DNA of 64,000 nt from Gnetum montanum (taxonomy: Eukaryota; Streptophyta; Gnetopsida; Gnetales; Gnetaceae), in NCBI GenBank assembly GCA_015680685.1, contig MNCI01004635.1:89685-153684 (forward strand). Direction: 5' to 3'. Of this stretch, positions 1 to 8,690 are shown piece by piece; position 1 is the first letter of the stretch, and the number at the start of each line of letters is the position of its first letter. A program made the position numbers and the translations under genes. Under the pieces are notes generated by a model. The model was not told the origin of the DNA. It worked only from the letters and a program-made list of their open reading frames with translations, and did not search any database.

Positions 1-310
1 AAAGCAATAAAACCATGTACTGCAAGGTTTATCCAATCAAGTTCATCTTTATTGCCGTACACAACTTGGGTTCAGGTTACAAGCTGCTCGAATAAAGAGC
101 CGTTCACTCTAGGACTCCTATTGCGGGCACGTGGGAAAAATTCTAACTCTGGAGTGATCAATCTGCCAGAGCTTCGCTACTTCTAGCCAGGATTGGGAAA
201 TAAGGGGAGTGCCGCCTCTTATTTATAGATATGACGGCGGACCGCGATATCGCGTACGCGATATCGCATGGGATGCGATATCGTGGCTCAGTGCATGTCG
301 CGTCTCATCA
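1..310 (-). mobile_element. LTR of Athila-type element A (truncated by window edge)
   Basis: Read on the minus strand this matches the LTRs of element D: it starts TGATGAGACGCG at 310 and shares the TATA-like CTATAAATAAGAGG, the block ending in the Cys-tRNA-like spacing of CTCCAGAG, the ATAAAGATGAAC poly(A)-like stretch and the TTGGATAAACCTTGCAGT block. The base before it on the minus strand is interrupted gag of element B rather than a polypurine tract, so this is the 5' LTR of an element extending left of the window, or a solo LTR. Its U3 contains a perfect 24-bp CpG-rich palindrome at 244-267. Confidence 0.85.
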
Positions 311-943
311 CCTGGGAAAGAGCTTAAGCTTTTGCCACTCATTTTTGATGTTCTACAAGGGACAAGCATCATGCAAGGCTTGTAAATGACATTGTGGATT
401 AGAATTGTAACCACCCTCAAATCTAGGAATGTTATTCATATCTAATCATTTGAGATAGGTTTCCCTTTAATGCCTTTGAGGTATTTAAGTTGCATTCCTA
501 ATTTATGTTAGGTTCCTCATAGTTAATAAGGATTCACTTTCATCAGACATGTTATTGTGATAATTGCTATTTTTAGATGTCTACTACTGATGGTCTTTAC
601 CATGCTAACTTTGATGTCTTTGATCTTGTCCTTGGTTCCTATTTCTATCTTCATATTGATCCTTTAGTACATCCTTATTTATATACCTATGTTCATCTTC
701 ATTAGAACTAGATGCTGAAGAGGAAGAGGAAGATGATGAACTGGGAGACTTGCCATGGCTCCTATATCTCCTCCCATGGTCCCTTAATGTATCACTTCTA
801 GTTTTTAAGAAGGTCCTAGGCCTTGAGGACCTTCTTGTTCTAAGACTTGTTCCATTCCATTTAAGGTTGTTTGCATTTGTTGAACGTAGTCTTTGAGTGT
901 AGTAAGGGTCTAAATGAGCATATGAAACCCCTGCATTTAGCAT
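311..943 (-). pseudogene. Athila-type gag, N-terminal part, cut by insertion of LTR A
   Basis: The minus-strand frame from 943 gives a charged, serine-rich segment (a run of nine serines followed by SASSS, then NEDEH) like the segment of element D gag near 12540-12640. Beyond a frame change, 440-311 encodes a gag core beginning NNIPRFEGGYNSNPQ and continuing to EWQKLKLFPR, matching D gag at 12930-13065. The frame stops exactly where LTR A starts at 310, so the insertion disrupts gag. At least one in-frame stop precedes the break. This is a structural capsid gene remnant and is not functional. Confidence 0.75.
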
Positions 944-1145
944 TTCTCTTCAACTTTCTTCAGTATAGATCCTATCATTTCTCCTACCAATGTTCTCATC
1001 ATGTGATGGGTTATTGGTTTTATGTGAAGGAGATACATTTTTAATTAATAGTGTGTGTGATTTAAAGTATTAATATTTTCTAAATGATAAATCGTTAATA
1101 CTTTATAGCAATTTTTTATAATATAACTAGTCTAGATAACTAGCA

Positions 1146-1165
1146 GCATCCCTGACAATGGTACC
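1146..1165 (-). other. Primer binding site, tRNA-Asp type (element B)
   Basis: Directly downstream of the B LTR the minus strand reads TGGTACCATTGTCAGGGA, a decayed form of the TGGCGCCGTTGCCGGGGA site complementary to plant tRNA-Asp. Athila-lineage elements use this primer, and D has the same kind of site. Confidence 0.65.
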
Positions 1166-1167
1166 AA

Positions 1168-2012
1168 TCATGAGTAGTGGGTACACCCTACTCCCAACCA
1201 TATGAATCATGAACATTCATGTGCAATCCAATCGAATTTTGTAAATCGGACTAGTTGTAGCAACTAGATCATTAATCATTGATTGTAGTTCGCTATCTTC
1301 CCACTTGGACTAGCAGTAGCGTTACATATGGTTTAGTCTAAAGTGAGGCATATGAGGGTTGATGTTTCGATGACCTTAAGCTAATCTCAATGATAATAGA
1401 GAAATTAATTATTTAATTTAATTAACAATGAGAAGATAAATTCTAAACTAACCTAAGGGTGATGAGTATCTATTCCCAGCTTGCTGTACATGTCCTGAAC
1501 TCACATATCCACTACTGAGATTACCAAGTGTTATGCTACTGGGCAAACCAAGCAATAGCATTGCTGGGACTATCAAGTGAATATGTGTTTATGTTTGAAA
1601 CTGGTCACGCTCATTCCACCAGTTGATTAATGTGCATGAAATGTAAATATTAACCAAGTGCATGGAAAATAAAGTGCATTGAAAGTAAATCTAATCTATT
1701 CCAAGTGCTACAAGGAGTTTCAAGAATCTTATCTTTACTGTCAATCACATTAATGTGTTTAGGTACAAGATGCTCAAATAAAGAATTGTACAATCCTTTG
1801 AGTTCTACTATGGGCAGTTAGAAAATATTCTAACTCCTACAAAATCAAATTGCAAGAACTTAGTTACTCTACTAAACTTATGATGCCATAAATGTGGTGG
1901 GTGCACACATTTATATAGGTAGACACAAAAACTATGTCGATGCATCTTCCCATACATCAATGGGTATGCATCAACGGGGACATGTTGATGCACCCCAATC
2001 AATGATTCATCA
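1168..2012 (-). repeat. 5' LTR of element B
   Basis: It begins TGATGAATCATT at 2012 on the minus strand and ends near 1168, where the plus strand reads TCATGAGTAGTGGGTACACC, the counterpart of the D LTR end. A TATA-like CTATATAAATG lies near 1908-1918 on the minus strand. It lacks the GCGATATCGC palindromes of A and D and instead has TGATGCATACCCATTGATG-type direct and inverted copies around 1935-2000. Confidence 0.75.
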
Positions 2013-2720
2013 AATGGTAATCATTCTTCAAATAAATTTTCCTAAAAACCTCTACATTGGTAAGGACATCAAGAATATCATTGATCCTTAGAATAGAAAA
2101 CCTATACCTCACTATTTTCCTATTCATTGCTTTAGAATCAATATGAATACTCTATTCATTGCTATCCTTCATTAATACATGCATTATTGAAACTACACAA
2201 GGTGAAATGAATTCCTTTAGAAGCCATTTACAAGTAACTTCTCTACTTACCTATGCAATTCTACTTGCTAATTTTGTACCATATGGTATGCTTTCTCATT
2301 TACAATGGTAGCACCAGGGATGAAATTAATTTGATGCTATAAATTTCTCATTGGTGATAATCCATCCAATTTTCCATTGAATACCTTTGAAAATTAGTTC
2401 TTTAAGCCTTGCACACTTGTTGGAAGTTTTTCCTACACATCATCATCATTAGAAGCAACTGTTGATACAATAATAAAATGAAAACCAATTTCATCATGTT
2501 TCTTAATATATTCCCTCTCTCCTAGAATGATGAAGAAAACATTAAGTGAGCTTTGCTGCCTCATTCAACTATCATAGGAATCAACTCATGGATTTCATTA
2601 GGTCTAGCTACAGTTCATACATTTCTTAGTTCATTAAATTGAGAATCATTGTTAAAATTCCAAGGTCTACTAAGAATTACATCAACACAATCAATTAGCA
2701 ATACATCACATCTCACGACA
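2013..2720 (-). pseudogene. Ty3/gypsy protease C-terminus and start of reverse transcriptase (element C)
   Basis: The broken minus-strand frames give VDVILSRPWNF (the D-hILGRPW motif after the gypsy protease), then KHDEIGFHFIIV, then LDGLSPMRNL with HQINFIPGA and EKLLVNGF (the H-Q-I-D-L-x-P-G-A and LLxKGFIRES motifs at the RT N-terminus), then AMNRKIVRYRF and INDILDVL, ending KIYLKNDYH. These parts sit in the usual order for gypsy pol. At least six stops or frame changes occur. The break at 2012 falls in the RT palm before the catalytic YxDD. Confidence 0.65.
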
Positions 2721-3099
2721 TCATGAAAAATTCAAATTTTAAATTTTAAAACACATTGCTTTCTTACCTTTTAAGAGTAATCCCTAAATAACCAATGTAC
2801 TTTGTAGGGTCGAGGATGAGGATTAGTTACTAATGCCAATCTAGAAACTTTCCTAGATGAAATAATAGTCTTTTGGGTTCTTTTGGGCTCCTTCATCAAT
2901 CAAAATATGAATCTACTCCCCACTAAGCAAACATCTAGTTCCAATTCAAAATAACAATTTTCTAGTAGGATGGTCTCCTCTATTCATATTCCTCATGAAT
3001 GCACAAGAATTTAATTTAGAAATTTTTTAAATATTAGGAGCATTAGAATCACCTCTTTGAAGGCCTTTGCTAGATGTCTCCTTTGCTTTGATGGTTTAC

Positions 3100-4280
3100 A
3101 TATCCTTACCCTTGGTTGCCTTGAGAAGTGGTCATTTCCATTGCTTGTGTCCCTATTTCCCACACTTGAAGCACTGAATCTTGGATGAGTTATTGCCTTA
3201 GCCCTTGCCTCCCTTGCCTTGGTCCTTATTGGCTTTGCCCTTTTCATCACCCTTTTTTATATTCTTGTCATGGCTATCCTCTTTCTCTTCAGATTTGGAA
3301 TGGGATTCCTTCTCTAATTTGGATCCCTTTTATCTTTCCCTTGGAAGCTTGCTTCTTTTCCCAAATTTGCTTAGTTTTTTTTCTACCTTCAATGCCAAAT
3401 CATAAGTCTCATCAAGAGTTTATGGCTCATAAAATAATAAGTCATGCTGATATGTCATTTCAAGACCTTTTAGAATGATTGAAGGCTATTCATACTCCTC
3501 CTAGTTTACCTTAGCTTAATGGAATAGTTCATAGAATTTAATATAAAAATCCTTGACATCTTTGTTACCTTATCTTAGGAATTTCAACTTTATGATCATA
3601 AATTGCCTTCGATGAGATTATTTAAATTTTCTCCTCAACCTATATTTCATCATGTTTCATTCCTTGATAAGTTTTACATTTTGTCTTTCATAAGATTGGG
3701 ACTCCTTCTTCCACCAAGTAAAACACATATCTTCTAATTTGGATTTAGTGATATGTACCGTTAATTGATTTGATACCTCTTCCAACTTAAAGTGCTTGTC
3801 AAGTTCCTTCAATTAACTTGAGAAAGCATTGGTGCCATCTACATCATTAAAAGTCTTTATTTTTATGTATGGAAGTATAGTAGCATTTCTAAATGTTCTA
3901 GCAAGCCTTGCTTCATCTTCCTCATCAAGCTTGCCAGGAGAAGAAGTAGTGGTCACTAATGGAGCTCTTGAAATTCTAATATGGGAAAGTGGATATTTTT
4001 CCATTGGAATCCTTGGCTTATGGGTTCTAGCACTACCATAACTAGATTGTCCTTCCTCATCATCTAGTCCCCCTCCAATAGGCTAAGAGACTTCTTCATC
4101 ACCATGTGAATGTGAATGCTCATCATCTTCACAGGTTGGAATATAGCTAGGAATTACATTCTTATCTACCTTGGCACTGATATCGTCCAATTAAGAAACC
4201 ATTAGTTGAAAGATAGACTTCATGCTTTCCATATCTTTATTTAAGGCTTGAACCTATTTATTCTTAGGTGTCATCTAGAC
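3100..4280 (-). pseudogene. Ty3/gypsy gag with zinc knuckle (element C)
   Basis: The minus strand shows in pieces: an N-terminal MESMKSIFQLMVS segment, an acidic SSPGKLDEEDEARL stretch (about 3950-3900), a gag core with CFTWWKKE (about 3715), LALKVEKKLSKFGK (about 3370) and a basic linker. It ends in a CCHC-like knuckle, IQCFKCGKxGHKQW near 3185-3135, in which the last cysteine has become tryptophan and one position is a stop. This order is standard for gypsy gag. Frames shift repeatedly, so no protein is expected. Confidence 0.65.
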
Positions 4281-4328
4281 TTGACAAAAATGTGCAACCA
4301 AATTTCCAAAAAATAATCAAACATATAT

Positions 4329-4340
4329 GCTCTAATACTA
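4329..4340 (-). other. Primer binding site, initiator-Met tRNA type (element C)
   Basis: The minus strand reads TAGTATTAGAGC, two changes away from TGGTATCAGAGC, and it lies just upstream of gag. It is the boundary between the C 5' LTR and the internal region. Confidence 0.6.
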
Positions 4341-4342
4341 AT

Positions 4343-5278
4343 AACACTCACTCTTATTAATTTAACCTTCAAATCCCACTAAATCTAAATATTATGAAAA
4401 GTAATCAGTATGCTAGAAAATAAGAAAACTATATGTCTTTAATTAATGTAATGAAGATTACATTTAGTGGTTTCACAACCCACAAACCTTTAAATCCCTC
4501 ATAATACTCAACGACATTGTAGAGCATGAGGCTTTACAACTATATAATGATTTTTCTTAATGCAAGACATAATAGAATGAGATCAAACTTACATAGGCAC
4601 ATAAGAGACACACACACACACAAGCCAAACACACAAACAATTTGATTATAGAATTACATACATAATCATGCACTCTCAAACTTACACTTTCATGCGACTC
4701 TCTCACTCTCATCATTTGTCAAAACATGAAACAAAATTATATTTATTACAAACTAATGTCAAGAAACATAGAAACCTTTCCTCAAGATCAACTTGAAGAT
4801 CCCCAACTTTTTCTAACTTGTTTAAATTTTTTTTCTAGTTGTTTTCTAATTTGGAATTGCCAATTCAGAAGTTTCCCTAGCCATATGGATCATCTATAGG
4901 CCTTCCAGTATATCTCTTGCAAAGTCTCAACATTCACGTAAGACATCTCCTGAAGATGTGAGATGTCTTCTGTAGTAGTAAGATGTCTCACTTAAGACAT
5001 CTCTTGCAATTTTGGGATGTCTCTCCAGAGGCATCTCCTAATAAGCTGAGATGACTCCTTCATAAGTGAGATGTCTCCTTCCACAAATGGGCTTTTACTA
5101 GAGATGTCTCCTAGACATGTGGGACATCTCCTGTTTCATCGTAGTTCTTAGCCTAGATGTGTCCTTAATCTCTAAGATGTTTTTCTAGCTCTTAAAACTT
5201 AAAAAAATCATCTATAGGGAAGAGAAGGGGAAATCAGAAGAGGTATCCCTACACCATCTCTTCAAGTATGAAATATCA
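4343..5278 (-). repeat. Probable 5' LTR of element C
   Basis: It is bounded by the primer site at 4340 and by the start of repeat E1 at 5279. The plus strand ends ...AATATCA, giving a TG start on the minus strand. No second copy is in the window, so the outer limit is inferred. It contains a (CA)n run near 4610-4625 and a cluster of AGATGTCTC / GAGACATCT motifs at 4941-5165. Confidence 0.45.
4941..5165. repeat. Cluster of AGATGTCTCC motifs in both orientations
   Basis: About ten copies of AGATGTCTC(C) or its complement (GGAGACATCT) occur within about 225 bp, some directly adjacent, with spacers of 10-30 bp. The motif is itself partly palindromic (AGA-TGTCT / AGACA-TCT). It lies in the presumed U3 of LTR C. 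No function is known to me. Confidence 0.6.
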
Positions 5279-6190
5279 GATTCTCAAAGATATCACTTTT
5301 TAGCCACAACTTTAAGTAAAAATATTCCTAGTAAAAGTTGAACAATTAATTTTTTTACAGTATTAATTTCTTTTTGGTTTGGAGGCTTAATGATGGAAAG
5401 CCTTTAACTTTTATTACTATTTGTTCTTTATTTCTAATTGATGTATTCTTTTTTCTTTAAAGAGAGTTTTCTCTTTCTATTTACAAGAAATGCTTTAGTA
5501 AGAAGTGAAAACTCATGAAATTTCTTCTGAATAAGGACAAGGCATGAACCTTTTCTTAGCCTAGAGGAGAGATTTTTCAAGATTAGTTGTAAGAAAGAAA
5601 ACCTAAAAAAACATCCTCAAAATCATTGAGCTTTTTCTTTATACTCTCTCTTTGATGATTTGATTTACTCTAATTTTTTAATATTATTATTTATTTTTGG
5701 GGTTTGACACCTCCCAATAATTCTAAATACTTAATTTTTTTTTCAAAATATGAACAAAATATAAAAAAGGAAACTTTTTATATGTAACACCATCTAAGCC
5801 AAGCATAAGCTACAAAGGCATTATGTAAAAGTAAAACAAGCTATTTATTAAAATTTCTTAAGATGTTAAAGAAAATATGGGGGGTTGTTGAAACCTTGAA
5901 ATAAGTGTAACATAAGCATATTCTAGGATATATAACTCAACATTGCCCCCAAAACCGAACCCATGGCTTGGAGCTTTCAAATCAAGAGTCTTACTACAAG
6001 GTTAACATCTTGTTGTTTTAAAGAAAAGATAGATAAAGAAATGGGCTTACAAGATGGGTTAGATAGTAGGCATTTAAGATAAAATGATATAGAGGGTCAA
6101 ATGAAAGAAAATAAATGTAAACAATAGCCCCATGTATGTAAAACCTATCCTACACACCAAATTGTGATAGTTATGTTCCACGCCTAGTGT
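5279..6190 (+). repeat. Repeat family E, copy E1 (hosting SINE S1)
   Basis: The sequence from ATTCTCAAAGATATCACTTT through about 5715 matches 7870-8310 closely in the same order, and a later part (about 6080-6180, with AATAGCCCC and AAACCTA) matches 8630-8690. The E1 part between them carries SINE S1, absent from E3. It is AT-rich with no coding potential. It may be a solo LTR or a long non-autonomous repeat; TG/CA ends are not certain. Confidence 0.6.
5876..6017 (-). mobile_element. tRNA-derived SINE S1
   Basis: The minus strand has a tRNA-like head: a box A-like TTAACCTTGTAGTAAGA, then a box B-like GGGTTCGGTTTTG. These are followed by GGGGGCAATGTTGAG and a tail ending GGTTTCAACAACCCC. It is flanked by a perfect 10-bp target duplication TTAAAGAAAA at 5866-5875 and 6018-6027. 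The A and B boxes would be an internal RNA polymerase III promoter in a working copy. Confidence 0.75.
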
Positions 6191-6536
6191 AGGGACCCTT
6201 TTTACCCTTCTATTGGTATGTTTAGCCTTGCTTAAATTCAAAACCTTGACCCTTTATTTGCTAAGTTCTCCATTTTTATGCTTGTTTACTTGCCAACCTA
6301 GTTTGCTTAGTTTTATATAACTATGATTATTTACCTTATGAGCTATTTCTGTTGTGTAAACTTATAGGATATTCAACTATGATTGAATATACTATGTGAC
6401 CTTGATTATTTTATCAGGTGTTTTCTAATTTTTTTAATATAATTGTTATTTTAACTATTATTTTTAAGTCACCCTTGTGGATTACCTCGTTATGTGGTTA
6501 TTTAATTTTGAACTCTTAACCTTGTACTTGATGATG

Positions 6537-6628
6537 AATGTTTACATATTTCTTTTAATGATGATTATTTTTAATGTTTACATATTTCTTTTGATGATGA
6601 TTATTTTTAATGTTTACATATTTCTTTT
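6537..6628 (+). repeat. 36-bp tandem repeat, about 2.6 copies
   Basis: Units at 6537-6572 and 6573-6608 differ by one base; a partial third runs 6609-6628. The unit starts AATGTTTACATATTTCTTTT and continues with a GATGATTATTTTT-like half. There is no coding frame. Confidence 0.85.
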
Positions 6629-6675
6629 ATTTCATAAGCTATAATTATTAGACAACAATTTTCTATAAGCTATAC

Positions 6676-6990
6676 TCATATTGGATGTCAACCCCAAAAA
6701 ATAAATATATTAAAAATAAAAATTTAGAGTACAAAAGTAGAGAAGTAGAGGAAACACTCCAATATAACAAAAAGAAAAGGCATAACGATTTTGGGGATAC
6801 CCTTTTAGGTTTCAATCCTTACAACCAATCTTGAAAAATCTTCCATCTTGGATAAGAAAATAATCAAACCTTGTCCTTATTCTGAAACATCCAAATGGAA
6901 TTTCACTTTTTACTAAAGGTTTTATGTTAATAAGAAACAAAACTAAAAAGAGAAACATTTAGGAAGCTATACTAATATTTTTTAGCTATA
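6676..6990 (-). repeat. Repeat family E, inverted copy E2
   Basis: The reverse complement matches the middle to end of E1 and E3: CCTTTAGTAAAAAGTGAAA, GAATAAGGACAAGG, TTTTTCAAGATTGGTTGTAAGG and a terminal TTTTGGGGTTGACA. It lies inverted between E1 and E3. Confidence 0.6.
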
Positions 6991-7229
6991 TCTTGCTATA
7001 AATACTATGGTAGTATATGTTATTTTTATTGATGGCTTGATTAATTTATTTTAGTAAGTTTTTTTACATGTTAAGCTTTTCTATGGTTTTGTTTGGCTAT
7101 ATTTTATAAATAGCTTCAAAATACCTTGGTTCTAGATATCCCTCCTTAGTTGGTATGTCTTGGGACTTGAACCTCTAATATGTTGTTTGACTAGACTATG
7201 CTTTATCTCTATGTGTCACATGCTTATGA

Positions 7230-7580
7230 CAATTAGATGTTAGTCTAGTGGTAGGACTCTTAACTTTGAAAGTTGTAAGTCATGGATTTGGTTTTGGTGG
7301 GAAATGTTGAGTTATAAAGTTCTAATTAAACAATGAGGTGTTAGCCTAGTGGTAAGATTCTTAATTTAAAAGCTCCAAGTCATTGGTTCAATTCTAGTGG
7401 GTAATGCTAAGTTATAAATTTTTAATTGGACTATATATCTTGGGGTGGACCTATATTATAGTTATTTTAGGGTTTCAACATAAATACACATACCTCCACC
7501 ATAATAAAGTTCTAATTGGACTATATATTTTGGGGTGTAACTATACTACAATTAATTCTTGGATTTCAACAACCACCTAA
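7230..7580 (+). mobile_element. tRNA-derived SINE S2, split by insertion of SINE S3
   Basis: The 5' part, 7230-7327, has box A-like TTAGTCTAGTGG and box B-like GGATTTGGTTTTGG. The 3' part resumes at about 7518 with GGACTATATATTTTGGGG and ends GGATTTCAACAACCACC. It is flanked by ATGCTTATGA (7220-7229) and ATGCTTCTGA (7581-7590), a 10-bp target duplication with one mismatch. The head-body-tail order matches S1 and S3. Confidence 0.7.
7328..7503 (+). mobile_element. tRNA-derived SINE S3, inserted into S2
   Basis: It has box A-like TTAGCCTAGTGG and box B-like GGTTCAATTCT about 35 bp apart, then the family body (TTGGACTATATATCTTGGGG) and tail (TAGGGTTTCAACA). A perfect 14-bp target duplication, ATAAAGTTCTAATT, flanks it at 7314-7327 and 7504-7517, and the duplicated bases are themselves part of S2. 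Confidence 0.8.
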
Positions 7581-7859
7581 ATGCTTCTGATTGGTGTTTT
7601 AATTATAATTGGGCTTTATTACACATTTGAACTATGTACTTTATGCATACTTAGCATGCTTGAAAATGAACATCTAAATTTATAAAAAATTTCAACCAAG
7701 CATCAATAAAGTCATTTTTAATGATTAGCTTACTTTGTCTACTTTCTTTCTTTGCATTTGAAAAGTCTTCAATCACTTGTTCTCTGCTCTATTTGGAAGC
7801 TTTAGTATGTAGTTATTTTCTAGTAACAAATGCATAACTATCATATTTCTTTAGGAGTC

Positions 7860-8690
7860 AAATACTAGATTTTCAAAGGTATCACTTTTTAACTACAACT
7901 TCAAGTAAAAAAGATCATAGTGAAAATTGAACGATTAATTTATTTTCTACAATATTAATTTGCTTTTATTTTGGAGGCTCAAGGATGTGAAGCTTTCAAT
8001 TTTATTACTATTTGTTCTTTAGTTTTGATTGATGTATTCTTTTTTCTTTAGAAAGAGTTTTCTTCTTCTCTTTACAAGAAACCCTTTAGTAATAAGTGAA
8101 AACCCATGAGGATACTTTTGAATAAGGGCAAGGCCTAATCATTTTCCTACCACAAAGGGGAGGTTTTTAAAGATTGGTTGTAAGGATGAAAATTTGAAAA
8201 CACATCTTCAAAACTATTGGAATTTTTCTTTAGATTATCTCTTCAATGATTTAATGTACTTTGAGTTTTTTAAAATATTATTATTCAATTTTTTACATTC
8301 TAACATCCTCCTTTATCATATTAAAATTATTTTATTTTAAGAATAAATGTAGTAACCCTTGTTGGAGTTGTGAGAAAGTAGGTATAATGATGTATGCTTT
8401 GGTTGTTATATGGTTGGTTATGCCTTTATATATTATTTGGTACTTGGTTAGATTATGTATTGCTCCACTAAATGGGCTTAGGCTAGGAAGGTATTACTTA
8501 TAAAATAAAATACAACTTGTTAAAAATAGAAAGATGATAAGAAAGAAAATGTAACAAGCAAAGTAGTGGGTATTTTTAAAATAAGGGCAAACGAACACAA
8601 AATATTATAAATAATAGATAGAAAAATAAATGTACACTGCCAATAGCCCCTTGCATATGAAACCTAACCTATACACTAAGCAATAATAGT
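7860..8690 (+). repeat. Repeat family E, copy E3
   Basis: It is a direct copy of E1 without the SINE: ATTTTCAAAGGTATCACTTTTT, GTATTCTTTTTTCTTTAG, AGTGAAAACCCATGAGG and TAAGGGCAAGGC match the E1 blocks in order. An 80-codon open frame at 8261-8503 lies in it but has no counterpart in E1 and looks fortuitous. Confidence 0.6.

Larger units (their letters stand above)
311..2012 (-). mobile_element. Athila-type retrotransposon B, 5' part (LTR, PBS, start of gag)
   Basis: Minus-strand order is 5' LTR (2012 down to about 1168), primer binding site (about 1165-1146), then gag (943 down to 311), where LTR A interrupts it. Right of 2012 the sequence is the RT of element C, so B inserted into C and A inserted into B, all in the same orientation. 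The LTR is clearly related to those of A and D but more diverged, for example in the paired block around TTGGTAATCCCAG, which is also present at 1500-1570 here. Confidence 0.8.
2013..5278 (-). mobile_element. Ty3/gypsy element C, old, interrupted by B
   Basis: Minus-strand order is a probable 5' LTR (5278 down to about 4343), a tRNA-iMet-type primer site (4340-4329), gag with a zinc knuckle (about 4280-3100), then protease and the start of RT (about 2720-2013). RT stops at the residues KIYLKNDYH, where B begins, so the rest of pol and the 3' LTR lie left of the window or are lost. It is heavily decayed with many stops. The gag-PR-RT order and motifs are Ty3/gypsy; the clade is not certain. 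Confidence 0.7.

Noticed and set aside
7230-7420. tRNA genes suggested by A-box and B-box motifs
   Set aside because: The cloverleaf cannot be completed, each copy has a long body and tail, and target duplications flank them. They are SINE heads, not tRNA genes.
8261-8503. 80-codon hydrophobic frame in repeat E3
   Set aside because: It is absent from E1 and consistent with AT-rich chance.
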